Shown: positions 7,911 through 17,062 of the stretch, one piece after another | Layout: the number at the start of each line of letters is the position of its first letter | How positions within the stretch are numbered: position 1 is the first letter of the stretch | Origin: Maribacter sp. PR1 | GTDB lineage: Bacteria; Bacteroidota; Bacteroidia; Flavobacteriales; Flavobacteriaceae | DNA length: 64,000 bases | Direction of reading: 5' to 3' | Assembly: GCF_028464145.1 (NCBI RefSeq) | Contig: NZ_JAQPCG010000007.1 | Coordinates: 310,001-374,000, forward strand | Translations under genes and position numbers: made by a program | The notes under the pieces: generated by a model | What the model saw: only the letters and a program-made list of their open reading frames with translations | What the model was told of the DNA's origin: nothing | Databases searched by the model: none

Positions 7911-9218
7911 CTATCCTCCGAAATCGTCGAATCTAATATGCTCATCAGGTATTCCATAATCCTCTCCCATTTTTTGAACAGCTTTGTTCATCAATGGGGG
8001 ACCACAGAAATACAATTCTATATCTTCAGGTGCCTCGTGTTTGCTCAAGTAGTTATCAATCACACAATTGTGAATGAAACCTACAAAGCCATCACCAGGT
8101 GCATCTATATCTTCCTTGACCTTCCAATTATCCTCTTCCAAAGGTTCGGACAACGCCAAGTAAAAATTAAAGTTTGGAAACTCTTTTTCCAGTTCATAAA
8201 AATGATCCAAGTAAAACAATTCTCTTTTGGAACGACCGCCATACCAATAGGTCACCTTTCTATCAGTTTTTAATGTTTTGAACAGGTGGTACAAATGGGA
8301 TCTCATTGGAGCCATACCAGCACCACCTCCAACATACAGCATTTCAGAATCGGACTCATTAATGAAGAACTCACCATATGGTCCTGAAATAACACATTTG
8401 TCTCCTTTTTTCAAATTAAAAATATAAGAGGAAGCTATACCTGGATTCACATCCATCCATCCATTTTTAGATCTATCCCATGGTGGGGTAGCAATACGTA
8501 CGTTCAACATAATTTCACGTCCTTCAGCCGGATAAGAAGCCATTGAATACGCCCTTTCCACGGTCTCTGGATTTTTCATTACCAATGGCCAAAGGTTGAA
8601 TTTATCCCATTCTGCCTGAAATTTATCCGGTTTTTCATGTTCTTCTGGGTGCGCAGTTATATCAATATCCGAATATTTAACCTCACACTCTGGAATTTCA
8701 ATCTGAATATATCCACCAGCCTTATAGCCCATATCTTCAGGAATCTCAACTACAAACTCCTTTATGAACGATGCCACATTATAGTTTCTTACCACCGTGG
8801 CATCCCATTTCTTAATACCAAAAACCTCTTCGGGTATGGTAATTTCCATATCTTGTTTTACCTTAACCTGACATGCCAAACGGGCACCTTGGTTAAGCTC
8901 CTTTTTAGAAAAGTGTGGCGTTTCCGTAGGTAAGGCCTCACCCCCACCGGAAAGTACATGACACTCACATTGTATACAGGTACCACCACCACCACAGGCA
9001 GATGGTAAAAAGACTTTTTGATTACCCAAAGTGGAAAGCAAAGAACTTCCAGAACCTACTTCAATCTTTTTTTCACCATTTATGGTAATAGTCACTGGGC
9101 CAGAAGGTGATAACTTTTCTTTTGTAAACAACAACAAAGCCACCAATATCATAAGAAGAATTAAAAAGGAGACCACGGTGATTAGTATCGTACCGCCAGT
9201 ACTTGCAGCTAAAATCAT
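7911..9218 (-). CDS. nqrF: Na+-translocating NADH:quinone reductase subunit F
   Basis: 435-aa electron-entry subunit. It has one N-terminal membrane helix (TGGTILITVVSFLILLMIL). A 2Fe-2S plant-ferredoxin domain follows, with cysteines in SACGGGGTCIQCECHV and a fourth in ARLACQV. Next are the FAD domain (RAYSMASYP) and the NADH domain (VGGGAGMAPMRSH, ELYFCGPPLMN), ending in the typical aromatic DDFGG tail. It passes electrons from NADH through FAD and 2Fe-2S to the membrane subunits. It is the last subunit gene of the nqrABCDEF operon, 2 bp after nqrE and followed by a terminator-like hairpin. Confidence 0.97.
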   Translation of the reverse strand: MILAASTGGTILITVVSFLILLMILVALLLFTKEKLSPSGPVTITINGEKKIEVGSGSSLLSTLGNQKVFLPSACGGGGTCIQCECHVLSGGGEALPTETPHFSKKELNQGARLACQVKVKQDMEITIPEEVFGIKKWDATVVRNYNVASFIKEFVVEIPEDMGYKAGGYIQIEIPECEVKYSDIDITAHPEEHEKPDKFQAEWDKFNLWPLVMKNPETVERAYSMASYPAEGREIMLNVRIATPPWDRSKNGWMDVNPGIASSYIFNLKKGDKCVISGPYGEFFINESDSEMLYVGGGAGMAPMRSHLYHLFKTLKTDRKVTYWYGGRSKRELFYLDHFYELEKEFPNFNFYLALSEPLEEDNWKVKEDIDAPGDGFVGFIHNCVIDNYLSKHEAPEDIELYFCGPPLMNKAVQKMGEDYGIPDEHIRFDDFGG

Positions 9219-9220
9219 AC

Positions 9221-9985
9221 TTATTTTTTTATGTTGTTATAAGAGATTTCTTTTTCGTCGATCTCTGAATTATTTTCAGTTATTTCTTTCTTTGAAGCAT
9301 CATTATTCTCCTCTACTGGAGTTTCAATAATTACAGTTTCCTGAGCTTCCTCCGCGGCATCATCGCCTCCGGTCAACATTCCACCAAAACTCTGAAAACC
9401 AATACCCATTAACCCTGTAATTATAAAAGTGATTCCTAATCCCCTTAATGGTGCCGGGACGTTCGAATACCTTATTTTCTCGCGAATAGCGGCAATCGAT
9501 AAAATGGCCAAGAACCAACCTATACCGGAACTTAATCCATAATTGAACGCAAGACCGAATGTTTCTATTTGTCTGGATTGCATAAACAACGAACCTCCTA
9601 AAATAGCACAGTTTACGGCAATCAGCGGCAAGAATATACCTAAGGAATTATACAGTGAAGGTGAAAATTTTTCCACCACAATCTCCACGAGTTGCACCAT
9701 GGTCGCAATCGTCGCTATAAATAAGATAAATGACAGAAAACTAAGATTATAATCTGCGTATTCAGGTCCCAACCACGACAACGCACCTTCTTGAAGCAAA
9801 TATCTATCCAACAACCAGTTTAATGGCACCGTAACCGCTAATACGAATATAACTGCGGCCCCCAATCCAACTGCCGTTGCCACTTTCTTGGACACAGCCA
9901 AGTAGGAACACATCCCTAAGAATACGGCAAACACCATATTATCGATAAATATGGACCTAAAAAATAATTCTATATGTTCTAACAT
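9221..9985 (-). CDS. nqrE: Na+-translocating NADH:quinone reductase subunit E, with long acidic C-terminal tail
   Basis: Integral membrane subunit with six predicted helices over about residues 8-205, including the conserved NCAILGGSLF with its Cys. In NqrD/NqrE these cysteines hold an iron-sulfur centre at the membrane midpoint. At 254 aa it is about 50 residues longer than the usual NqrE. The extra C-terminal tail is hydrophilic, rich in Glu and Asn (GGDDAAEEAQETVIIETP onward) and looks disordered. The downstream nqrF follows after 2 bp. The tail is discussed as a finding. Confidence 0.95.
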   Translation of the reverse strand: MLEHIELFFRSIFIDNMVFAVFLGMCSYLAVSKKVATAVGLGAAVIFVLAVTVPLNWLLDRYLLQEGALSWLGPEYADYNLSFLSFILFIATIATMVQLVEIVVEKFSPSLYNSLGIFLPLIAVNCAILGGSLFMQSRQIETFGLAFNYGLSSGIGWFLAILSIAAIREKIRYSNVPAPLRGLGITFIITGLMGIGFQSFGGMLTGGDDAAEEAQETVIIETPVEENNDASKKEITENNSEIDEKEISYNNIKK

Positions 9986-10006
9986 AATACTAGATATAAG
10001 TATATT

Positions 10007-10654
10007 TTAATTTTCTTCTACCAATGCAGGATTTCTAGTACGCTGCACCCAAATAATAATACCTACGACTATCAATGCCGCGGGTGGAATTATCATAAAC
10101 CCGTTATTCTCATAACCAAAGGCATACAAACCTGTCTTTTCAATGGGGTCACCAAAAACTGGATATCCAAATAAGGTACCAGAACCTAATAATTCCCTAA
10201 AAAAGCCAACGATTACCAAGATAATACCATACCCCAACGAGTTTCCAATACCATCTAAAAATGATCTCCAAAGCCCATTCCCTAAAGCGAAGGCTTCAAA
10301 ACGTCCCATAATAATACAATTGGTAATGATAAGACCCACGAATACCGATAAAGTTTTACTCAGTGGGTATGCGAATGCTTTCAGTACTTGATCCACAACA
10401 ATTACCAAAGTTGCCACCACGATTAGCTGAACAATAATTCGAATTTTGGACGGTATAATATTTCGCATTGCTGAAATAACCACATTACCCACACCCAAAA
10501 CGAACATTACGGCAATCGCCATAACCACGGAGGCCTTTAGTTCGGCCGTAATAGCCAGTGCAGAGCAAATACCCAAAACCTGAATGGTAATCGGGTTGTT
10601 ATCCGCTAATGGATCCTTAATGAGATTTGCATCCTTTTTTGATAAAAGTGCCAT
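10007..10654 (-). CDS. nqrD: Na+-translocating NADH:quinone reductase subunit D
   Basis: 215-aa membrane protein with six helices, homologous to NqrE. The conserved cysteines appear in GICSALAIT and VGLIITNCIIMGRFEAFA, the half-helices that hold the iron centre between NqrD and NqrE. Also typical are SLGYGIILVIVGFFRELLG and the C-terminal FMIIPPAALIVVGIIIW. It begins 1 bp after nqrC and ends 21 bp before nqrE, inside the nqr operon. Confidence 0.96.
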   Translation of the reverse strand: MALLSKKDANLIKDPLADNNPITIQVLGICSALAITAELKASVVMAIAVMFVLGVGNVVISAMRNIIPSKIRIIVQLIVVATLVIVVDQVLKAFAYPLSKTLSVFVGLIITNCIIMGRFEAFALGNGLWRSFLDGIGNSLGYGIILVIVGFFRELLGSGTLFGYPVFGDPIEKTGLYAFGYENNGFMIIPPAALIVVGIIIWVQRTRNPALVEEN

Positions 10655-10655
10655 A

Positions 10656-11405
10656 TTAATTTGTTCTAATAGTTTTTAAATAGTCTTTGTAGAGGTTTAC
10701 CGTTTCCTTAATCATCGCAGAAACCCCATTTCCTGTAATTGTGGCACCGGCCAGAGCATCCACTTCATTATCCTCCTTATTATTGTTTAAAGGGTCGTTG
10801 TTGCCCTTAGCTACATTGATTCCGGCATATCTGGTACCTGACATAATGCTCTCTCCCGAAAAATCATCCATAAAATAGCGCTGATTGATGTTGGCACCTA
10901 AACCAGGTGTTTCTCCCTTATGATCAAAGAAAACACCTTGGACCACCATAGTATTATCCAAAGCGATATATCCCCAAATATCATCCCATAGACCTTTACC
11001 GTACATTGGTATTACATAGAATTTTTTGCCGTCCTTTTCTCCAATAAACAATGGTAATTCCGGAGTTTCCCCTTTTTTTGCCAAGGCCAATTGTTTCTTC
11101 ATATCAATCAAGTAAGCCTCGCTATTATCAACGACCTCATCACCCTTTATTACAATTTGCTCCGTTATATATTGTGAAAATTCATCTTCTACAACATCCG
11201 TAGGCACAAAATTTACGCTCCCTTCATCCACATTCTCGTTGACTCCCATGGCATAAAGAATATTTTGTTGCTTTTCAAAACGCATATTCTCATTAATTCT
11301 ACCACTTAAACCGGTTGCCAAGAAGGCAAGGATGGAACCTACCACGATTACCATGACCGCAGCAAACACTACGGTGTACACGTTTTTGTCTGTATTGATT
11401 GCCAT
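10656..11405 (-). CDS. nqrC: Na+-translocating NADH:quinone reductase subunit C
   Basis: 249 aa with one N-terminal membrane helix (about residues 8-30) and a periplasmic FMN-binding domain. The covalent FMN site is the Thr in a D-x-x-S/T-G-A-T motif; here it reads DALAGATIT, with Thr222 as the expected acceptor and Ala219 where Ser or Thr is usual. Other family landmarks are GKGLWDDIWGYIAL and HKGETPGLGANI. It receives electrons by way of NqrD/E in the Na+-pumping chain. The neighbouring apbE supplies the flavin. Confidence 0.95.
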   Translation of the reverse strand: MAINTDKNVYTVVFAAVMVIVVGSILAFLATGLSGRINENMRFEKQQNILYAMGVNENVDEGSVNFVPTDVVEDEFSQYITEQIVIKGDEVVDNSEAYLIDMKKQLALAKKGETPELPLFIGEKDGKKFYVIPMYGKGLWDDIWGYIALDNTMVVQGVFFDHKGETPGLGANINQRYFMDDFSGESIMSGTRYAGINVAKGNNDPLNNNKEDNEVDALAGATITGNGVSAMIKETVNLYKDYLKTIRTN

Positions 11406-11407
11406 AA

Positions 11408-12673
11408 TTAAACCGTTTCTGCTTTAAGTTCTTCCGCTTTGCCGTCCGTATCTTTTGGAAGTACAACAGCATTCTTTAATCTTTTCATTCTCTTATTGAT
11501 GTTTGCTTTAACCACATAATGGTCGATAGTCGGCGCAAAAACATTCATTAGCAATATGGCCAAGAAAACACCTTCTGGGTATGCCGGGTTAAAGACACGG
11601 ATCATTACCGAAATAAAACCGATAAAAAATCCATAAAACCATTTTCCACGATTGGTTTGAGACCCAGTAACCGGGTCGGTCGCCATATAGACGATACCAA
11701 AGGCCAGTCCACCTACAATCAGGTGTTTCCAAAAATCGAAACTCATTAAACCATAAAATTTGCTAGTCTCGGTAATCCAACCCAATTCAACCACTTGATT
11801 AAAAATAAGTCCCATGACCAAGGAACCTATTACGGCGCTGAGCATAATCCTCCAGCTAGCTATTTTACTAAAAATTAGAAATAGTCCTCCTATCAATATT
11901 AGTAAAGTAGAAGTTTCCCCTACAGAACCTGGAATAAAACCAAAGAACATATCGGATATAGAGTAACTTACCTCTGAATTTTGTGCCAACGAACCTAAAA
12001 TTGTCTCTCCGGAAATAGCATCAGGTCCACCGGCTCTTTCTACAGCACCGTGAACCCATACCTTATCACCACTCATCCAGGTAGGATAGGCAAAAAATAA
12101 AAAGGCACGTATGGTCAAGGCAGGATTTAAAATATTCATGCCTGTACCACCGAAAACTTCCTTACCAATAACAACACCAAACACTACAGCTACGGCCAAC
12201 ATCCACAAGGGTGTATCTACAGGTACTATTAATGGAACCAACATACCTGTTACCAAATAACCCTCTTCAACTTCGTGACCTTTAATTACCGCAAAAATAA
12301 ATTCAACGATAAGACCAACACCATAGGAAACAACCACTAGGGGCAGGACCTTTATAATACCAATCCAAAAATTATCCCAGGTTAAAAAGTTTTCAAAAAA
12401 AGAAAGTGTTCTTGGCGAACCATTGGCCGCATCGATTGCGGCGTAGTGCTGATATCCCGCATTGAACATTGAAAACAACAACACAGGAATAAGTGCCATT
12501 ATAACCGTGTTCATTGTTCTTTTTAAGTCATCCGCAGCTTTAACGTGAGTACCTCCTGCATGTGTAGTTTCATTTGGAGTAAACAAAAAAGTATGAAAGG
12601 CATTGAAGGCGGGTGCCATCTTTTTACCCTGATACTTCAGTTTCAATTCATGCAATTTACTTTTAATGCTCAT
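11408..12673 (-). CDS. nqrB: Na+-translocating NADH:quinone reductase subunit B
   Basis: 421-aa main membrane subunit with ten or so helices, covalent FMN and riboflavin sites, and part of the Na+ path. Conserved pieces are LVTGMLVPLIVPVDTPLWM, GKEVFGGTGMNILNPAL and YMATDPVTGSQT. The flavinylation site, usually SGAT, reads SGET here (residues 221-224, Thr224 as acceptor). It lies 3 bp after nqrA and 2 bp before nqrC. The identity is firm; the changed motif is unusual. Confidence 0.96.
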   Translation of the reverse strand: MSIKSKLHELKLKYQGKKMAPAFNAFHTFLFTPNETTHAGGTHVKAADDLKRTMNTVIMALIPVLLFSMFNAGYQHYAAIDAANGSPRTLSFFENFLTWDNFWIGIIKVLPLVVVSYGVGLIVEFIFAVIKGHEVEEGYLVTGMLVPLIVPVDTPLWMLAVAVVFGVVIGKEVFGGTGMNILNPALTIRAFLFFAYPTWMSGDKVWVHGAVERAGGPDAISGETILGSLAQNSEVSYSISDMFFGFIPGSVGETSTLLILIGGLFLIFSKIASWRIMLSAVIGSLVMGLIFNQVVELGWITETSKFYGLMSFDFWKHLIVGGLAFGIVYMATDPVTGSQTNRGKWFYGFFIGFISVMIRVFNPAYPEGVFLAILLMNVFAPTIDHYVVKANINKRMKRLKNAVVLPKDTDGKAEELKAETV

Positions 12674-12676
12674 ATC

Positions 12677-14029
12677 TTATCCTATTTCTTTTTGTAACAA
12701 ATCCAGACCTTCTCGAATAATTTTCTGATGTGGTTGCTTGGATATACATATAAATTCGGTTAAAGAAAAATCCTCTGGCGCTACTTCATATAGCCCCAAC
12801 TGTTCCATTTCGTCCAAATCCTGAACCATACAGGCTTTTAATAATTGTAATGGGTAAATATTCATTGGAAAAACCTCCTCATATTGACCTGTTACAACAA
12901 AAGCCCTATGCTCACCATTCGTATTGGTATCCAAATCATATTTCTTTTTAGGCTGCAACCAAGAAAAAGTAAGTGCTCTTGTGGTAGAGACTTTGTTAAA
13001 TACAGGTTTGTTCCAACCAAAAAGCTCATAATCATCCCCTTCGGGAATAACGGTCACGGTATTGTTATAATAACCCAAATGACCATCGGGACTGCTTTTA
13101 GAACCCGTTAACACATCCCCATTGATGACCCTAAAATTCTCTTCATTTACCCCGCTGGCATAAAGGAACGTAGAAATTTCAGCACCTATCTTCGTCGTAT
13201 AATATTTTGGAGTTTTTACAGAGGAGCCTGCAAGAGCAATCTGTCGTTCTGCATTAAACTTACCGGTCAACAAAAACTCACCAATTATAATTAAATCTTG
13301 GGGAGAAACGGTCCAAACCAATTCCCCTTTATTAATGGGGTCGATTTTATTTATTTGGGTACCTACCAAACCGGCAGGGTGTACCCCTGAAACTTTGTGT
13401 AGTTCTATTCCATTAAGACCGGCCAATGGTGAATCCCCTGACTTGCCCACAGATACATGCACTTTTCCTGGCGTAAGTTTTCCTAAGGCAGTAATAGCAG
13501 TTTGGAGCTCTGCTTCTTTTCCTTTTAGGACATAATCCAAGTCCGCAGTCAAAGGTGCGCTAGCATAACCCGATATAAAGATTGCTTTTGGATTAGTATC
13601 TGGATTTGCAATTACATCATAAGGACGTTGCTTAATGAAAGGCCAACACCCCGATTTCAATAAAGCCACCTTCACATCTTTTCCGCCAGCTTGCTCCAGA
13701 TCCAGTTTCTTGTGTTCAACAACCTCTTGAGTTTTATCGGCCAAAATTTTCAGCTCAAGAATCCTTCTTCTTGCACCTCTAACAATTTCCACCAACTCTC
13801 CGCTAACCGGAGACACGAACAACATTTCCTCGATACTCTTATTGTAAAACAAAGGTTCACCAGCTTTCACCTCGGCACCTTCTTTCAAAAGCATTTTTGG
13901 GGTTATCCCGTGAAAATCATCAAGTTTTATTGTGTAAACATTACTCAAGACTGCTTTTGAAGTAGTCAGTTCGGCAGCTCCTACCAAATTGATGTCCAGT
14001 CCTTTTTTAATTCGAATGTCTTTTGACAT
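12677..14029 (-). CDS. nqrA: Na+-translocating NADH:quinone reductase subunit A
   Basis: 450-aa cytoplasmic subunit without membrane helices. N-terminal barrel-sandwich region: IRIKKGLDINLVGAA, then LLKEGAEVKAGEPLFYNK and VSPVSGELVEIVRGARR. Family motifs further on are SGCWPFIKQRPYD, HPAGLVGTQIN and IGAEIS. It binds ubiquinone or menaquinone near the exit of the pump. First gene of the minus-strand operon nqrABCDEF; the promoter must lie in 14030-14181, where I saw no perfect TAnnTTTG on the minus strand. Confidence 0.96.
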   Translation of the reverse strand: MSKDIRIKKGLDINLVGAAELTTSKAVLSNVYTIKLDDFHGITPKMLLKEGAEVKAGEPLFYNKSIEEMLFVSPVSGELVEIVRGARRRILELKILADKTQEVVEHKKLDLEQAGGKDVKVALLKSGCWPFIKQRPYDVIANPDTNPKAIFISGYASAPLTADLDYVLKGKEAELQTAITALGKLTPGKVHVSVGKSGDSPLAGLNGIELHKVSGVHPAGLVGTQINKIDPINKGELVWTVSPQDLIIIGEFLLTGKFNAERQIALAGSSVKTPKYYTTKIGAEISTFLYASGVNEENFRVINGDVLTGSKSSPDGHLGYYNNTVTVIPEGDDYELFGWNKPVFNKVSTTRALTFSWLQPKKKYDLDTNTNGEHRAFVVTGQYEEVFPMNIYPLQLLKACMVQDLDEMEQLGLYEVAPEDFSLTEFICISKQPHQKIIREGLDLLQKEIG

Positions 14030-14181
14030 ATTATTGTAGACCTTAGGTTAACAAAATTTGGTGCGAATTTACTACTTAATGAAAAGTTTTCATAATAATT
14101 GTCCCATAATTTCGGCATTCCATCGATGTTAATTTTTTAGGCATCCTTTTTGTTTACCTTTAAGCCAAAATTGATTGTTAA

Positions 14182-15429
14182 ATGCGTTTATTCCTTAAAC
14201 AAACCCTTCTCGGCTTTCTATGCCTACAAAGTCTTTCGGGCCAAGTTCAAGTGGAAAAAAATCCTCCACAAAACATAAAATCAATTGTCTTTAGAGGACC
14301 TACGGACGATCAGTTTCCAGTGGTACAGATCGGGGAGTCGATTTATTTGGAATTTGATGATTTAATGGCCAATGAACAGGATTATTATTACAAAATCATT
14401 CATTGCGATTATGATTGGACTCCATCAAGTCTATTAAAATCCCAGTATTTGGATGGTATAGACAACCAAAGAATCATAAATTATGAAAATAGCTACACAA
14501 CCTTGGAAACGTACTCCAATTATCAGCTTTCCATCCCCAACGAAAATGTACGCTTCAAAGTTACCGGCAACTACCTTTTGGAAATTTACAATAGTAGCTA
14601 CGAGCTACAGTTTTCAAGAAGGTTCATCGTATATAAGGATGTTGTAAAAGTAGCTGCTCAAGTAAAACGTTCAAGGGATTTTAATTTTTTAAACGAAAAA
14701 CAGGTCGTACAATTCAGAATCAATGCAGGAAATTTTAGATTGGTAAACCCTAAACAAGAGGTTAAGGTAGCACTTATACAAAATAACTATTGGGATACTG
14801 CCATTTACAATATAAAACCACAATTTACCTTGGGATCCGAATTGGTATACAAATATGATCAGGAGACCGCTTTTTTTGGCGGAAATGAGTATTTATTATT
14901 CGACACTAGTGATTTGCGGGCACCCAGCTCACAGATTGCTAGAATAGAGATAGGAGATCTATACAACCACTATCTTTTCAGCGATGATTATAGGGCAAAT
15001 GAACCGTATACTTATTTTCCCGATATTAATGGTGATTTTGTGATAAGAACCCTACAAGGCGAAAATGCTTCCAGAGAGGCCGAATACACTAAAGTGCACT
15101 TTAGTCTTCCTTATACAGAAACCTTAGCCCTTGACAACGTCTATATCTTTGGAAAATTCAACAACTATGCCCTTACGCAGGAGAATAAAATGACCTACAA
15201 TGAAGACAACGGCATGATGGAAGCCACTTTAGAAATGAAACAGGGTTTCTATAATTACAAGTACGTTACCCAGAATGATGCTGGAGCATTGAACTTGAAT
15301 GCGGTTGGCGGTAATTTTCATTTTACGGAGAACAATTATCTTATCCTAGTGTATTACAGAAATTTTGGAGATCTTTACGACAGTATAATTGGAGTCGGTT
15401 CCACAAATTCCAGAACCATCAGTAATTAA
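14182..15429 (+). CDS. Type IX secretion Plug-like protein (DUF5103)
   Basis: 415 aa with a Sec signal peptide (MRLFLKQTLLGFLCLQSLSG, then QVQ). The N-terminal FRGPTDDQFPVVQIGESIYLEFDDL, split over two strands, and the IIHCDYDWTPS segment are typical of DUF5103. Proteins of this family include the Plug subunit that seals the SprA translocon of type IX secretion in Flavobacterium. It also has a C-terminal beta domain with NVYIFGKFNNY and YKYVTQNDAG resembling a carbohydrate-binding E-set. It is a single gene between nqrA (divergent) and a DUF3667 gene. The T9SS assignment rests on the family. Confidence 0.8.
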   Translation: MRLFLKQTLLGFLCLQSLSGQVQVEKNPPQNIKSIVFRGPTDDQFPVVQIGESIYLEFDDLMANEQDYYYKIIHCDYDWTPSSLLKSQYLDGIDNQRIINYENSYTTLETYSNYQLSIPNENVRFKVTGNYLLEIYNSSYELQFSRRFIVYKDVVKVAAQVKRSRDFNFLNEKQVVQFRINAGNFRLVNPKQEVKVALIQNNYWDTAIYNIKPQFTLGSELVYKYDQETAFFGGNEYLLFDTSDLRAPSSQIARIEIGDLYNHYLFSDDYRANEPYTYFPDINGDFVIRTLQGENASREAEYTKVHFSLPYTETLALDNVYIFGKFNNYALTQENKMTYNEDNGMMEATLEMKQGFYNYKYVTQNDAGALNLNAVGGNFHFTENNYLILVYYRNFGDLYDSIIGVGSTNSRTISN

Positions 15430-15455
15430 ATGCTGACATTTGATAAAGAGGTCCT

Positions 15456-16586
15456 ATGGAAACCAAACCAAGTGTTAATACAACAGGCCGGTATAAATTA
15501 AAATTCAGGGGAGTAGAGTGCTTAAACTGCGGCCATCCTTTGGATATAAGTGATAAATATTGCCCAAACTGTTCCCAGGCCAATAGCACAAAAAAATTAA
15601 CCTTAGTAGATTTCTTCGAAGAGTTTTTCTCCAATATTATTTCCTACGACTCCAGATTATTAAGAACACTTGCGGCACTACTCCTTCGACCGGGAAAAAT
15701 TACCAAGGATTACATTGTTGGTCAACGAATTTCGTATACAAATCCTTTCAGGTTTCTTTTAAGCTTGGCCATTATCTATTTTTTGCTCATTGGCTTATCG
15801 GGAGATTTTGATCGATTGGATAGGTTTGGATCCGGACCAAACGAACTTCCCGTAAATTTTGGTAGTTCCATGATTGAAGATTTAGATTTCGGGGATAGTG
15901 AGGAAGAAAGGGTAAAAGCAATGGCCGAACTAGACTCCTTAGAATTAAATGATCGAATTTCAGAACAGTTAAAGGTCAGGGATTCCCTTATAATTGCTGA
16001 CCCTAAAAAACAACTTCTAACAGCTTCAAAAAAACCCTTTTTTAGTTCCCTATTTCGCAAACAGGAAATATTCACAACGTTAATACAAAAGGACACTTTA
16101 TATGTTTTTGATGATGCAAAAACCAAATATGGGATAGAAGACACTTGGCATAACAAAATATCCTTTAATACCGCACAAAGTTTAGTTCGGGTCAAAAGAC
16201 AACCCGGGGCCTATTTAAGCTCCGTTCTCTCTAAACTTCCTTTTATGACATTCTTTTATTTACCAGTATTCTCCATCTTTATTTGGCTGGTCTATATCAG
16301 AAAAAAGTACACTTATACCGATCATTTAATATTTAGTTTTCACAATCAATCATTGTTCTTTATATTGCTCATTGTTAGCTATTTGATCGATTCTGTTTTT
16401 GAGATTGACACTAGTGGTATTTTTATTTTGATTTTTGCAGTTTACCTCTATAAGGCCATGCGAAATTTTTACCAGCAGGGTAGATTTAAAACTATTGTTA
16501 AATATATATTCTTGAACACTATTTTCGTTATATTAGCTATTATAGGAGCGGCACTATTGTTTGCGGGCAGTATGATTACTTTTTAA
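15456..16586 (+). CDS. DUF3667 membrane protein with N-terminal zinc ribbon
   Basis: 376 aa. Four cysteines in CLNCGHPLDISDKYCPNC form a zinc ribbon, followed by DFFEEFFSNIISYDSR and the conserved LLRPGKITKDYIVGQR and YTNPFRFLL that define DUF3667. Four hydrophobic segments follow, one after the ribbon (about residues 95-112) and three or so at the C-terminus. A charged stretch (residues 115-240) between them is probably extracytoplasmic. Function unknown for the family. It starts 26 bp after the Plug-like gene and ends 4 bp before apaG, so apaG is probably cotranscribed. Confidence 0.8.
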   Translation: METKPSVNTTGRYKLKFRGVECLNCGHPLDISDKYCPNCSQANSTKKLTLVDFFEEFFSNIISYDSRLLRTLAALLLRPGKITKDYIVGQRISYTNPFRFLLSLAIIYFLLIGLSGDFDRLDRFGSGPNELPVNFGSSMIEDLDFGDSEEERVKAMAELDSLELNDRISEQLKVRDSLIIADPKKQLLTASKKPFFSSLFRKQEIFTTLIQKDTLYVFDDAKTKYGIEDTWHNKISFNTAQSLVRVKRQPGAYLSSVLSKLPFMTFFYLPVFSIFIWLVYIRKKYTYTDHLIFSFHNQSLFFILLIVSYLIDSVFEIDTSGIFILIFAVYLYKAMRNFYQQGRFKTIVKYIFLNTIFVILAIIGAALLFAGSMITF

Positions 16587-16590
16587 AATT

Positions 16591-16977
16591 ATGACAACAC
16601 AAGTTACCAAAGGCATTAAAATTTCGGTGAAAACTAATTTTGAAGGCACTTTCTTCAAAAACTATAAAATGCACTATGCGTTTGGCTATACTATTACCAT
16701 AGAAAACCAGAGTAAGGACTCCGTACAGCTAACTTCTCGGCATTGGAGAATCTATGATTCCCTAAATGATATAGAGACTTTGGATGGTGAAGGCGTTATC
16801 GGTAAAAAACCGGTCATAAAACCTGGAGAATCACATACCTACAATTCGGGCTGTTTATTGACCTCTCCAATTGGTGCTATGAAGGGACATTACAACATGA
16901 TCAACTTTTCCTCAACCGAAAACTTCAGGGTTTACATCCCTACTTTTAAATTTAGTGCTCCATTCGCATTAAACTAG
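16591..16977 (+). CDS. apaG: ApaG-domain protein
   Basis: 128 aa, the normal length for stand-alone ApaG, a fibronectin-like beta-sandwich linked to Co2+/Mg2+ resistance and Ap4A levels in enterics. Conserved signatures are YTITIENQSKDSVQL, SRHWRIYD, VIGKKPVIKPGE and GAMKGHY. Four bp separate it from the DUF3667 gene upstream. Its biochemical role is not settled even in model organisms. Confidence 0.93.
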   Translation: MTTQVTKGIKISVKTNFEGTFFKNYKMHYAFGYTITIENQSKDSVQLTSRHWRIYDSLNDIETLDGEGVIGKKPVIKPGESHTYNSGCLLTSPIGAMKGHYNMINFSSTENFRVYIPTFKFSAPFALN

Positions 16978-17022
16978 ATAGGTTTTAACCTGAATTTAGT
17001 TTTTAGTACAATACCCTTTTAG

Positions 17023-17030
17023 TAAATTTG
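17023..17030 (+). promoter_or_regulatory. -7 element TAAATTTG upstream of pruA
   Basis: TAAATTTG matches TAnnTTTG and lies 33 nt upstream of the ATG at 17063. No -33 TTTG is evident. Confidence 0.55.
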
Positions 17031-17062
17031 GACAACTACTAATTTAAAAAATAAAGTTGACC

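Noticed and set aside
15776..16195. 139-codon minus-strand ORF in the DUF3667 gene
   Set aside because: Shadow ORF over a charged region of a recognised gene.
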